This document shows, piece after piece, positions 1 to 6,504 of a DNA stretch of 10,668 nucleotides. Origin of the DNA: Candidatus Latescibacterota bacterium. GTDB lineage: Bacteria > Latescibacterota > UBA2968 > UBA8231. A program made the position numbers and the translations under genes. The notes under the pieces were generated by a model, which had not been told where the DNA came from, searched no databases, and worked only from the letters and a program-made list of their open reading frames with translations. How positions within the stretch are numbered: the first letter of the stretch is position 1; the number at the start of each line of letters is the position of its first letter. Location: NCBI GenBank assembly GCA_022826515.1, contig JAJDUT010000133.1, positions 1-10,668 on the forward strand, given 5' to 3'.

Positions 1-1345
1 GGACGGATCGCTGGCTCCGGACGGATCGCTGCGCTGGCAGGTCCTAGGGGAGTTGCCCGAACACCCCCGCAATTTGCGCGATATCGTCCACTTTGAAGAG
101 CAGTTCTCACTCCGGCCGCTGCGCTATCTGCGGATGCGCTATCCGAACAGGCAGTGTTGCATTACGGGAACGACGGCCGAATTCCAAGTCTTTGGCGAAG
201 GCTATCCCGCGGGCACCACCTTGCAATCCCCGATCTACGATTTGGGGGCTGTGCGCAACGCCACAGGGTTGAGTTGGCAGGTCGAGGCCCCTGAGAGGAC
301 TCGCGTAGAAATTCGCTCGCGGACGGGCAATCTGTTACAGGAGTCCTATGTCTTTCACGACAAAAACGGCAAGGAAGTAACCGAGAGGAAATACAACAAG
401 TTAATTCCCAGTTTCAAAGGCCGGATTGATACTGTCCGTTCGCCCGGCGACGACTGGAGTATCTGGAGTCAGGCGTACGAGCGGTCAGATCGGGGCTTTC
501 TCTCGCCGACGCCAAGGCGTTTCGTTCAATTGCAGGCTTATCTGCTCAGCGACGACCCGATGCAGAGGGCGGTCCTCGACGAGTTGGTCCTTAGCTACGC
601 CGAGCCTTTGGCCGCAGTGACGCGAGCGGAGATCTACCCGATCCAAGCCCAACCAGGGCAGCGCACGGAGTTTACCTATTATCTTGGTTGGGACGCAGGT
701 GCTCGCAGCACGGGTTTCGATCAGTTGCTCATGCGTTCAGGGGCAGACATTGAGCTTGGCGAGATTCGCTCGGCAGGACAGGTATTGGACGCGGAGGTCG
801 CCCGAGTGGATGACGGATGGGACATTACCTTTGCCGATCCGTTCGTGCGGGCCGGGTTGATTGAACTCGACTTCGCCAGCACGATATACCGCCAACAGAT
901 GCCCTTTGAGGTTTTCCTGGCCAGCGGTCGGGGAGCGCAACAGGTAAGGCAGCGGGTGGATGTGGGCGATGCCAGCGACGCAGTTGCCAGCGAAGCGATT
1001 GCCGTGTCGCTGCCGGTCGGCCCTGCGTTAATTGACGGACTCTCAGTGTCAGCCGCGCTCGTGACTCCCAATGGAGATGGCATCGGCGATAGGTTGCGTA
1101 TAGAGTTCGCCCTATTAAACGTCCTCCAGCCCCGCTTGCTGCACGTGGCACTTTACGACCTGAGCGGACGAAAAGTTCGGGTGCTGCACAACGAGCAGCA
1201 AACAGCCGGACCGATAATGTTGAGTTGGGATGGCTTGGACGAATCCGGGCAGCTAGCCGCGCCGGGAAACTACATTTTGCGGGTTAAAGTGCAAGGCGAC
1301 GCACAGACGCAGGAAACGAGCAAAATCATTGCTTTGGCCTACTGA
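1..1345 (+). CDS. C-terminal part of a secreted protein with a FlgD-like Ig domain
   Basis: The frame is open from the left edge (first full codon at 2), so this is the 3' part of a longer gene; the TTG at 53 is only an internal codon. About 447 residues are visible. Most of the visible part has no family I recognise, but it is rich in beta-type sequence. The last ~95 residues match the FlgD-type immunoglobulin-like fold often found at the end of large exported proteins: a TPNGDGIGD motif, then VALYDLSGRKVRVL, SWDGLDESGQLAAPGNY and a closing strand. In known proteins this domain packs onto the cell surface or acts with C-terminal secretion signals. The first bases hold a short in-frame direct repeat (13 bp at 1-13 and 19-31) coding DGSL twice. 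No neighbour is co-oriented within 100 bp except the tRNA. Function of the body is unknown. Confidence 0.85.
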   Translation, partial: DGSLAPDGSLRWQVLGELPEHPRNLRDIVHFEEQFSLRPLRYLRMRYPNRQCCITGTTAEFQVFGEGYPAGTTLQSPIYDLGAVRNATGLSWQVEAPERTRVEIRSRTGNLLQESYVFHDKNGKEVTERKYNKLIPSFKGRIDTVRSPGDDWSIWSQAYERSDRGFLSPTPRRFVQLQAYLLSDDPMQRAVLDELVLSYAEPLAAVTRAEIYPIQAQPGQRTEFTYYLGWDAGARSTGFDQLLMRSGADIELGEIRSAGQVLDAEVARVDDGWDITFADPFVRAGLIELDFASTIYRQQMPFEVFLASGRGAQQVRQRVDVGDASDAVASEAIAVSLPVGPALIDGLSVSAALVTPNGDGIGDRLRIEFALLNVLQPRLLHVALYDLSGRKVRVLHNEQQTAGPIMLSWDGLDESGQLAAPGNYILRVKVQGDAQTQETSKIIALAY

Positions 1346-1399
1346 ATTTACTTGCAGCATCGCTATCTAGGATAAAAGCCGCCGCGTGGGATAGTAGTC

Positions 1400-1428
1400 T
1401 TGCGAGGGTTACGCAAACCGCTTATTTT
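1400..1428 (+). promoter_or_regulatory. Possible promoter of the tRNA gene
   Basis: TTGCGA (1400-1405) and TATTTT (1423-1428) are separated by 17 bp, and the tRNA begins 21 bases after the second box. The -35 and -10 boxes are each only a partial match to the sigma-70 consensus, so this is a weak call. The rest of the 104-base gap between the secreted-protein gene and the tRNA shows nothing else I can name. Confidence 0.3.
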
Positions 1429-1449
1429 TAATTAGATACAACCCCGATA

Positions 1450-1525
1450 GAGCCTATAGCTCAGCTGGTAGAGCACCGGACTTTTAATCCGTAGGTCCTG
1501 GGTTCGATTCCCAGTGGGCTCACCA
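1450..1525 (+). tRNA. tRNA-Lys(TTT)
   Basis: A 76-base cloverleaf can be drawn by eye. The acceptor arms are GAGCCTA and TGGGCTC (one G-T pair). The D arm is GCTC/GAGC, and the anticodon loop CTTTTAA carries TTT at 1483-1485. The T arm is CTGGG/CCCAG with the GTTCGAT loop. The discriminator is A1522 and the CCA end is encoded (1523-1525). The top pair of the anticodon stem (C1476-T1492) is not canonical; the other four pairs are. The UUU anticodon reads AAA and AAG lysine codons. Confidence 0.97.
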
Positions 1526-1527
1526 AA

Positions 1528-1565
1528 AAAACAGGCACTTGCGACCGATCGCAGGTGCCTGTTTT
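1528..1565. terminator. Bidirectional intrinsic terminator after tRNA-Lys
   Basis: Arms 1528-1544 and 1549-1565 form a 17-bp stem with a single T-G wobble and a CCGA loop. On the plus strand it ends in TTTT, just after the tRNA. On the minus strand the hairpin runs into seven T residues (complement of 1525-1531), so it can also stop transcripts of the convergent DHH phosphoesterase gene. The tRNA 3' A is the first base of the A-run. Confidence 0.85.
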
Positions 1566-1620
1566 GCTTGAAGGTGCAAATAGCCGTTGATGTCGAACAG
1601 ATAGCGCTGTTCGGGGGCAT

Positions 1621-2448
1621 TTACGTATCAGCTTCCATCGGCAGCATGGTCTCCAGAGTAAAGGCTGCCGCGTGCTTGTGCCCTCCACCGCCGTAATCGC
1701 GTGCGATGCGGCCCACATCCGCGGCTTCGTCTCCTTTGGAGCGCAGATTGTACACGACCTTGCTGTCGGGGCGGATGAAGAACACTGCGGAAAAAGGATG
1801 CCCTTCGGCGAGGGCATTGCCGATTTCAGAGGTTAGAAACGTGGCATTGGTAATGGGGACGCGAAACCCACTGATGGTGGTCCAACCGTGGTACCGAACG
1901 CGCGGCCGGATGAGCCGGTGCTGGAAGCGGAGAATGGCTTGCCCTTCCACGGCGAGGGCTTGTGGGCCGCGCTCGGCGATTTCGTCCCACACCGCAAAGT
2001 CGCGCGGGTACGAGGCGAGGGCGGCGTTGACAGCCTTAGAATCAGCCAAGGCCCACCGCCACAGGTCGCGGTCTTCAGTATAGGACACCAGCCAAGGGAC
2101 GGCGTTGGCACTGACCTGAGAGCGGGGGTCGAAAAAGTATTCCCAAGTCATGCGCGCCCCAGATTTGTCCTCGGCGAATACGCAGTAATCGAGCCCGGCC
2201 AAGGCGTGCGCGGCCGTCTCGTGATGGTCCAAAACCAAAAGCGAGCGGGCGTGATCGTGCATCTCCATGAGCTGCGCCCGCTCGTAGCTGAAGTCGAGGA
2301 TGACGACATCGCGGTCGGCCGTAGCTGGCGGGTCGGTGTTGTATTGAACCGCTTTAAACTCGGCTTGCGGGTTGACGTAGCGGCGATAGATCCACGCGGC
2401 ACAGAAACCGTCGTTACAGCCGCCGTGGAACAAGACCAGAGGTTTCAT
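1621..2448 (-). CDS. DHH/DHHA1-family phosphoesterase
   Basis: This 275-residue protein has the DHH phosphoesterase layout. The N-terminal motif HGGCNDGFCAAW (residues 8-19) holds H8 and D13. An acidic LDFSYE follows at 51-56, the DHH signature VLDHHETA at 72-79, a YTEDRDLW acidic motif at 123-130, and the C-terminal DHHA1 loop GGGGHKHAAAF at 253-263. Characterised relatives (RecJ, nano-RNases, c-di-AMP phosphodiesterases, exopolyphosphatase-like enzymes) use these Asp/His residues to hold metal ions and hydrolyse phosphodiester or phosphoanhydride bonds. It is short and has no extra domains, so it is a stand-alone cytoplasmic enzyme; the exact substrate cannot be read from sequence. The ATG start is preceded by AAGGAAGGGG about 11 bases upstream. 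It is divergent from the glutaredoxin-like gene, and a TATATT box on its strand (2502-2507) may belong to its promoter. A small 7-bp hairpin at 1594-1613 and the strong terminator beyond it lie downstream. Confidence 0.92.
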   Translation of the reverse strand: MKPLVLFHGGCNDGFCAAWIYRRYVNPQAEFKAVQYNTDPPATADRDVVILDFSYERAQLMEMHDHARSLLVLDHHETAAHALAGLDYCVFAEDKSGARMTWEYFFDPRSQVSANAVPWLVSYTEDRDLWRWALADSKAVNAALASYPRDFAVWDEIAERGPQALAVEGQAILRFQHRLIRPRVRYHGWTTISGFRVPITNATFLTSEIGNALAEGHPFSAVFFIRPDSKVVYNLRSKGDEAADVGRIARDYGGGGHKHAAAFTLETMLPMEADT

Positions 2449-2465
2449 AGATTGAGGCCCCTTCC

Positions 2466-2495
2466 TTGACAGGGATGAGAGGCGGGCGATATGTT
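2466..2495 (+). promoter_or_regulatory. Sigma-70-type promoter for the glutaredoxin-TolC-DUF362 gene run
   Basis: A perfect TTGACA -35 box (2466-2471) is followed after 18 bp by TATGTT (2490-2495). The expected transcription start near 2502 leaves a 5' leader of about 36 bases before the GTG at 2538. It sits in the divergent gap with the DHH gene, and no comparable promoter is obvious further into the run. Confidence 0.6.
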
Positions 2496-2537
2496 TTTCT
2501 CAATATATCGCGTCCCTTGTACATCGGAAAGGCCAAA

Positions 2538-2798
2538 GTGGAACAGACTACTCCTGTGATCAAAGCGTATCTCAATCCGTATTGCCCTTGGAGTCCGGGC
2601 GTGCGGACGGTACTCGATAGAGCCGGATTACCATACGAGGAATTGGATATTACCAGCGACCGCAAAGCCTTTGCGGAAATGGTTGCCAAGAGCCGACAAT
2701 ACGCCTCGCCCTGCGTCGAAATCGACGGCGTTATGCTGGCCGATGTGGGAGGAGTGGAGGTCGAGGCGTGGTTGCGGCAGCGCGGTTTGCTATGTTGA
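2538..2798 (+). CDS. Glutaredoxin-like thioredoxin-fold protein
   Basis: The protein has 86 residues when started at GTG 2538. The reading frame extends further up to a TTG at 2466, but that codon overlaps the -35 box; GTG 2538 has AAAGG five bases upstream and gives a normal glutaredoxin length. The order is that of a glutaredoxin: strand IKAYLNPYC, active-site-like CPWS, helix with PGVRTVLDRAGL, strand YEELDI, the SPCVEIDG segment in the position of the cis-proline loop, and ADVGGVEVEAWL at the end. Monothiol and dithiol glutaredoxins reduce disulfides or carry Fe-S clusters using the first Cys; here CPWS keeps that Cys but has Ser in place of the second. The usual TVP before the loop is replaced by ASP. 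It leads the gene run and its stop overlaps the start of the TolC-like gene, suggesting translational coupling. Confidence 0.82.
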   Translation: MEQTTPVIKAYLNPYCPWSPGVRTVLDRAGLPYEELDITSDRKAFAEMVAKSRQYASPCVEIDGVMLADVGGVEVEAWLRQRGLLC

Positions 2799-4123
2799 AC
2801 AAGACCGGGGTGGGGGCGTTTTGCTTGATGGTCTTGTGTGCGGTCTCCAGCCGCCTGTCCCGAGCAGAGGCCGAGCCGCTGATTCTCGACTTGCAAACCG
2901 GGTTGGCTTTGGTGCAAGAAAACAACGAGCACCTGTTGCAAGCCCGCATTGATCTGCTGCGCGGGCGCGAAGAGCTACGCGTAGCGCGAGCGGCGGGGTT
3001 GCCGCAAGTCGATGCCTCCTTCACGTATAGCCGCAATTGGCTGCTGCCTTCTTTTGTTTTTGCTGGCAATGCCGTCAGGATCGGCACGGAAAACAACCTC
3101 ACGGGCGTCCTGAGCGTGCGCCAGCCGCTCTATGCCGGAGGTCGCATTCGCGCTACCGAGGACATGGCTCGCCGCCAATTTGCCATGCTCGGCGAAGCCG
3201 AACGGCAGACAACACAACTCGTGCTAGCCGAGGTTGAGGAGCGATTTTACGACCTGCTCCTAGCCGAGGAATTGCGCACCGTATCGCATCTGGCGCTGGC
3301 GTGGGCTAGACGCAATCTGTCTCAGGTGGAGGCACAGGCTCAGGCTGGTCGGGCCGCTGAGCTGGACCAGTTGCGCGCTCAGGTACAGGTCTCAAACATG
3401 CGGGCCGACTCCATCAGTGCAGAAAATAACCTGCGGCTGGCCACGATGGCCTTCAAGGATGTCGTGGGTTTAGACTTGGATCAAGCCATAGAAGTGCGGG
3501 GAACGTTTCGCACGGAGACGGTGCTCAATCTCGATGATCTGGACGGGCTCGTCGTCTTGGGGCTATCGAAGCGGCCAGAGTTGGCACACGTCGCGCAAGA
3601 AATAGGATGGCACGAGCGGAAGATCGCTGCCGATCAAGCGTCCACCCGGCCTAGCGTGGAATTGGTAGCCACTGGGCAAACCCAGTTCCAAAGCGACGAG
3701 TTCGACCTAGCCGATCGGGCGTGGCGCAAAAGTTGGAACACGGGGCTGGTAGTGCAAATGCCGCTTTTCGACGGGCGGCTCACCGGGGCGCGCGTAGCGC
3801 AGGCGCGGCAGGACCTGCGCCGGATAGAGTTCGACCGGCAGCGGATCGCGCGCGAGATTCGGCTGCAAATCCAGCAGGCCTATTATGCGGTCGAGGAAGC
3901 CAGCGAGCGCATTGAGGCTCACCGCGATGCAGTATTGCAGGCCGAGAAGGGCTTGGAGGTCGCCGAGGTGCGCTATGCGAGCGGGGTCGGCACGCAATTG
4001 GAAAATCTGGATGCGCAATTGGCGCTAGTGGAGGCGCGCACGCAAAGCGCTGTCGCGCGCCGCGATAAGGCACTTGCCCTGATGCGGCTCGAACAGACCG
4101 TGGGCGTCCTCGGTGAAGATTAA
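2792..4123 (+). CDS. TolC-family outer-membrane efflux channel protein
   Basis: The protein has 443 residues from ATG 2792, the usual TolC-family size. The start is placed here, not at GTG 2768, because it opens directly into a signal peptide: K4, hydrophobic stretch to about residue 20, and an AEA cleavage site near 25-27. Two outer-membrane-efflux repeats follow, each with a long helix pair. The first has LRVARAAGLPQVDAS and QPLYAGGRIRA; the second has KIAADQASTRPSVELVA and MPLFDGRLTGARVAQA. These are the familiar beta-strand and helix-turn motifs of the trimeric channel. TolC proteins dock to a periplasmic adaptor and an inner-membrane pump, but no adaptor or pump gene lies in this window, so the partner is unknown. 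It overlaps the preceding gene by 7 bases and has only a weak ribosome-binding site of its own. Confidence 0.93.
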   Translation: MLNKTGVGAFCLMVLCAVSSRLSRAEAEPLILDLQTGLALVQENNEHLLQARIDLLRGREELRVARAAGLPQVDASFTYSRNWLLPSFVFAGNAVRIGTENNLTGVLSVRQPLYAGGRIRATEDMARRQFAMLGEAERQTTQLVLAEVEERFYDLLLAEELRTVSHLALAWARRNLSQVEAQAQAGRAAELDQLRAQVQVSNMRADSISAENNLRLATMAFKDVVGLDLDQAIEVRGTFRTETVLNLDDLDGLVVLGLSKRPELAHVAQEIGWHERKIAADQASTRPSVELVATGQTQFQSDEFDLADRAWRKSWNTGLVVQMPLFDGRLTGARVAQARQDLRRIEFDRQRIAREIRLQIQQAYYAVEEASERIEAHRDAVLQAEKGLEVAEVRYASGVGTQLENLDAQLALVEARTQSAVARRDKALALMRLEQTVGVLGED

Positions 4124-4153
4124 ACCACCAACACAACAGGAAGGAAAGGCATC

Positions 4154-5368
4154 ATGGCCAATAGACAGTACACAGTTAGGGCCTCGCATTGCGACCATCG
4201 GGCGAGCGAGGAAGAAATCTACGAAGTCCTCAAGCGGACTACCGATCCGCTGGAGCGCTCTTGGAAGAAGCTGGAAAAGGCGCAGCGGATCGTATTAAAA
4301 TTCAATATGATCAAGCCTCCAGAGCGCATCGAGTACTTCGCTGGCCGCCGCAGGGAGTTGGTAGATGATGCCGTGGCTCGCGCGGTGCTGCGCCTGCTGC
4401 GAGAGCGGACTACGGCCGAGCTAATCGCCACCGACACCTATCCCTACGGCAACGGCCATGTAACGCCCGACAACTTTAACTATCGCTATATATTGGACGA
4501 TTTTGGCGTCCGCTATGTCGATTCGAATTTGCCTCCCTTTGCCACGTACGACGTGCCCGGTGGTGGCTGCATGTTCGACCGCTATCTGCTCAATGCCATT
4601 TTTGCCGAGGCCGACGAGGTGGTATCCATCGCCAAGATGAAGAATCACGCCTTTATGGGCATTACCTTGACTCTGAAAAACCTCTTTGGCTTGCCGCCGA
4701 TGATCCCGCCGGAAGGGCGGACGCGGTCGTATTACCACCATCTAATCCGGCTTTCTTACGTCCTGCCGGACTTGGGCATGATTACCAAACCCTGCCTCAA
4801 CATCGTCGAGGCTCTCACCGGCCAATGGGGACGCGAATGGGGCGGCGAGGGCCGGATCTGTAACGCTTTGATGGCCGGCGATCATCCGGTGGCGACCGAT
4901 GCCTGCGGCATGACCTTGATGGGCCACGATCCCCACTCCGATTGGCCGACCCCACCTTTCCGCCGCGACCGCAATCACCTGCTGATAGCTGCTGAGCACG
5001 GCTTTGGCACCGTGGATTTGAACGAGATCGACTTTGAGAGCGAGGTCGAGGCTCCGCTGGCCGAATTTGACTCGGTATCTACGGACTCAGACGCCACGGT
5101 GGCCAATTGGCGGCGCACCACCTGCGAGCAAGGGCTGATCTACCAAGACGAACAGCGGAAGCTCATCGACCGCTACCGCGGGGAGTTCATCTATATGCAG
5201 GACGGTCAAGTGGTGTGGAACGGCGTCGATCCGAGCAACCTCGGCAGCCGCCGCAAACTCAGCGGCGACAGGAAGGACAGCGCCCTTTGGCTCAAGTACG
5301 TCGATCCAGCAGAGGGGGAAGGGGAGCGCTTTGAGCGCTATAACGAGTGTTTGCGACTGGCGTCTTAA
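4154..5368 (+). CDS. DUF362-domain protein
   Basis: The protein has 404 residues; ATG 4154 follows a purine-rich AGGAAGGAAAGG. The DUF362 hallmarks are visible in order: VLKFNMIKP (47-55), DTYPYGNG (94-101), VVSIAKMKNHAFMGITLTLKN (157-177) with its Lys/His/Lys-Asn positions, a conserved NIVEALTGQWGREWGGEG (216-233), and AGDHPVATDACGMTLMG (241-257). The family is widespread and often annotated as an uncharacterised or iron-sulfur-associated protein; no reaction can be assigned from these motifs. There is no CxxC-rich ferredoxin cluster in this copy, so it is the DUF362 core alone plus a ~100-residue C-terminal extension. No signal peptide is seen. It starts 30 bases after the TolC-like gene and ends 14 bases before the GroES-like gene. 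Confidence 0.88.
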   Translation: MANRQYTVRASHCDHRASEEEIYEVLKRTTDPLERSWKKLEKAQRIVLKFNMIKPPERIEYFAGRRRELVDDAVARAVLRLLRERTTAELIATDTYPYGNGHVTPDNFNYRYILDDFGVRYVDSNLPPFATYDVPGGGCMFDRYLLNAIFAEADEVVSIAKMKNHAFMGITLTLKNLFGLPPMIPPEGRTRSYYHHLIRLSYVLPDLGMITKPCLNIVEALTGQWGREWGGEGRICNALMAGDHPVATDACGMTLMGHDPHSDWPTPPFRRDRNHLLIAAEHGFGTVDLNEIDFESEVEAPLAEFDSVSTDSDATVANWRRTTCEQGLIYQDEQRKLIDRYRGEFIYMQDGQVVWNGVDPSNLGSRRKLSGDRKDSALWLKYVDPAEGEGERFERYNECLRLAS

Positions 5369-5382
5369 CGCAGGAGGAGCAG

Positions 5383-5745
5383 ATGATTAGGGGCGACAAG
5401 GAACTGTACGTAGTCGGCGACCGCGTGCTAATCCGAGTTGACGACATGGAAGAGCGCACGGCCGTGGGGCTTTATTTGCCGCCGACTGCTTTGGAAAAGG
5501 AGGATGTGCAAAGCGGGCGCATTGAAGAAGTAGGACCAGGCGTTCCCTTGCCGCCGAAAGCCGATGACGACGACGCACCTTGGGAAGAGGGGGGCGAGCA
5601 GATGCGCTACATCGGCCTCCAAGCCAAAAAAGGCGACCACGCCATTTTCCTGCGCAAGGACGCGGTGGAAATCAAGTTCGACGACGAGAAGTTCATCGTC
5701 GTGCCGCAGGCGGCGATTTTGGTGCTCGTTCGCGATATTGCTTGA
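5383..5745 (+). CDS. GroES-like (Cpn10-fold) protein with enlarged acidic roof loop
   Basis: The protein has 120 residues; ATG 5383 is chosen because GGAGGAG sits just upstream, whereas the open frame before it lies inside the DUF362 gene. It follows the Cpn10 fold: VVGDRVLIRVDDMEE (10-24), a mobile-loop-like ERTAVGLYLPPTAL (24-37) in which LYL takes the place of the IVL tripeptide that binds GroEL, SGRIEEVGPG (44-53), KKGDHAIFLRKDAVEIKFDDEKFIVVP (82-108) and the final strand AAILVLVRD. Normal GroES has 94-97 residues; the extra length is in the roof loop (about 54-80), with DDDD at 61-64 and WEEGGE. No groEL gene is near. Two truncated copies of its 3' end occur later in the window. It may cap a chaperonin or be a co-opted Cpn10 barrel. 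Confidence 0.85.
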   Translation: MIRGDKELYVVGDRVLIRVDDMEERTAVGLYLPPTALEKEDVQSGRIEEVGPGVPLPPKADDDDAPWEEGGEQMRYIGLQAKKGDHAIFLRKDAVEIKFDDEKFIVVPQAAILVLVRDIA

Positions 5746-5758
5746 TAGAGGAAGTTAT

Positions 5759-5926
5759 ATGATCGTCCGATGGGAACAAACTAAGATGGAGCCGCTAGCT
5801 GATGATAAATTCGAGGTCCTAGCCGATCAGTTGGCCGACGATTTTATGGATTATTTTGGTCTCGCCCCTCGGCCATTATCCGATTACGCGGTTAGCCGCG
5901 AAGGACTTTACGAGGATCATTTATAG
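5759..5926 (+). CDS. Small acidic antitoxin-like protein (55 aa)
   Basis: This 55-residue ORF begins with ATG 5759, five bases after GAGGAAG and 13 bases after the GroES-like stop. It is acidic, with a helical middle (EVLADQLADDFMDYFG) and an ending LSDYAVSREGLYEDHL. I recall similar SREGxYEDH endings in small proteins encoded just before PIN-domain (VapC-type) toxins, which would make it an antitoxin, but this is from memory and not certain. No PIN toxin follows; instead an unrelated Phd/RelE-type pair comes next. It may be an orphan antitoxin or an independent small protein. The clean ribosome-binding site and non-overlapping placement support it being real. Confidence 0.7.
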   Translation: MIVRWEQTKMEPLADDKFEVLADQLADDFMDYFGLAPRPLSDYAVSREGLYEDHL

Positions 5927-5945
5927 CGGAACAAGGAGGTGGTAT

Positions 5946-5984
5946 ATGCAGAAAAGGAGAACGAAATGGGCGTTACTGATCTGA
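5946..5984 (+). other. Possible 12-codon leader ORF overlapping the antitoxin start
   Basis: ATG 5946 has the best Shine-Dalgarno of the area (AAGGAGGT at 5933-5940, five bases away) but encodes only MQKRRTKWALLI before a stop. It overlaps, in another frame, the ATG (5966) of the antitoxin gene, so ribosomes loading here could be delivered onto the antitoxin. It may also be just the relic of a lost gene start. Confidence 0.25.
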
Positions 5985-6187
5985 TTCAAAAATCTCGATT
6001 CGTCGTGGACGCTAATGGTGAGAAGCAATCGGTGTTGCTTGACTATGCGGTTTGGGAGGATCTGTTGAACCTGCTGGAGGACCTTGAAGACTCAGAGGAA
6101 ATTGGCCGCCTACGCGGCGCGGGGGAAGAATCCATCCCATGGGAGCAGGCTAAGGTAGAGTTGCAAGCAAGCAGAGCGGATGTATAG
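5966..6187 (+). CDS. Phd/YefM-like antitoxin of a RelE-type pair
   Basis: The protein has 73 residues from ATG 5966, with AGGAG six bases upstream. The N-terminal half (FVVDANGEKQSVLLDYAVWEDLLNLLEDLED) has the pattern of short Phd/YefM-type antitoxins: a beta hairpin ending in a 'V.LD...WE.LL..LEDL' helix. The C-terminal tail (EESIPWEQAKVEL) matches the disordered toxin-binding tail common in these proteins, often ending with a 'p.eeak.el' stretch. The antitoxin would bind and neutralise the toxin and, with it, repress its own promoter. The gene overlaps the toxin gene by 8 bases, the usual arrangement. A longer product from GTG 5939 is possible, but that codon lies inside the Shine-Dalgarno of the small upstream ORF. 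Confidence 0.85.
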   Translation: MGVTDLIQKSRFVVDANGEKQSVLLDYAVWEDLLNLLEDLEDSEEIGRLRGAGEESIPWEQAKVELQASRADV

Positions 6188-6431
6188 CGTTCGCATCATG
6201 CGACGGGCGATGCGGGACCTAGCGAATTTGCCGCAACGATCTGCCGACTTAGTGAGCCGACATATCGATGGTCTGTCAGAAAACCCTCGTCCTAGCTCTG
6301 CAAAAAGGCTTCAAGGGAGAACGGATTACAGCTTACGTGTGGGCGTTTATCGGGTTCTCTACGACATAGATGACAGCGAACGAGTTGTTACCATCTACCG
6401 AGTGAAACATCGCCGCGAGGCATATCGCTAA
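6180..6431 (+). CDS. RelE/ParE-family toxin
   Basis: This 83-residue basic protein has the RelE/ParE fold signature: an N-terminal strand YSVRIMRRAMRDLANLP, helix to about residue 33, ENPRPSSAKRLQGR, the core strands YSLRVGVYRVLYDIDD (50-65) with R53, R58 and Y61, and the end VVTIYRVKHRREAYR. In RelE-type enzymes the corresponding Arg/Lys/Tyr residues cut mRNA in the ribosomal A site; ParE relatives instead poison gyrase. The KHRREAYR end favours a RelE-type mRNase, but the sequence alone does not decide. It appears full length. It is translated by coupling to the antitoxin (ATG overlaps the antitoxin stop region). Its stop codon lies within a 12-bp inverted repeat. Confidence 0.9.
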   Translation: MYSVRIMRRAMRDLANLPQRSADLVSRHIDGLSENPRPSSAKRLQGRTDYSLRVGVYRVLYDIDDSERVVTIYRVKHRREAYR

Positions 6432-6460
6432 TCGGCGATCTTGATGCTGATTAGCGATAT
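6422..6460. repeat. 12-bp perfect inverted repeat at the toxin 3' end
   Basis: ATATCGCTAATC (6422-6433) and GATTAGCGATAT (6449-6460) are exact reverse complements around a 15-base loop. The left arm holds the last codons and stop of the toxin gene; the right arm lies in the GroES-like 3' remnant. It lacks a T-run, so it is at best a weak terminator or an RNA-stabilising hairpin. Confidence 0.6.
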
Positions 6461-6467
6461 TGCTTGA
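6435..6467 (+). pseudogene. Remnant: last 11 codons of a GroES-like gene
   Basis: These 33 bases match the end of the GroES-like gene (5713-5745) at 28 positions. Read in frame they give AILMLISDIA then TGA, against AILVLVRDIA in the intact gene. The bases after the stop (GCGGCACG) resemble those after the other remnant (GCGGCGCG at 9412-9419), but not those after the intact gene. It has no start and cannot make a product. Confidence 0.6.
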
Positions 6468-6504
6468 GCGGCACGATTCCAACGTGTAAAGTCCTGACAC
6501 CTCC

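Noticed and set aside
1432..1817. Short minus-strand frames across the tRNA-Lys
   Set aside because: They read the complement of the tRNA, a well-known annotation artefact, or run antiparallel to it without a ribosome-binding site.
1888..2469. 193-codon plus-strand frame opposite the DHH gene
   Set aside because: The minus strand carries all DHH and DHHA1 motifs; the plus frame is a shadow.
2414..2941. 175-codon minus-strand frame across the glutaredoxin-like gene
   Set aside because: It overlaps two well-supported genes and a promoter and has no recognisable content.
5564..5758. Plus-strand frame inside the GroES-like gene leading into the 55-aa gene
   Set aside because: It is the +1 shadow of the GroES-like gene; the ribosome-binding site places the small gene's start at 5759.
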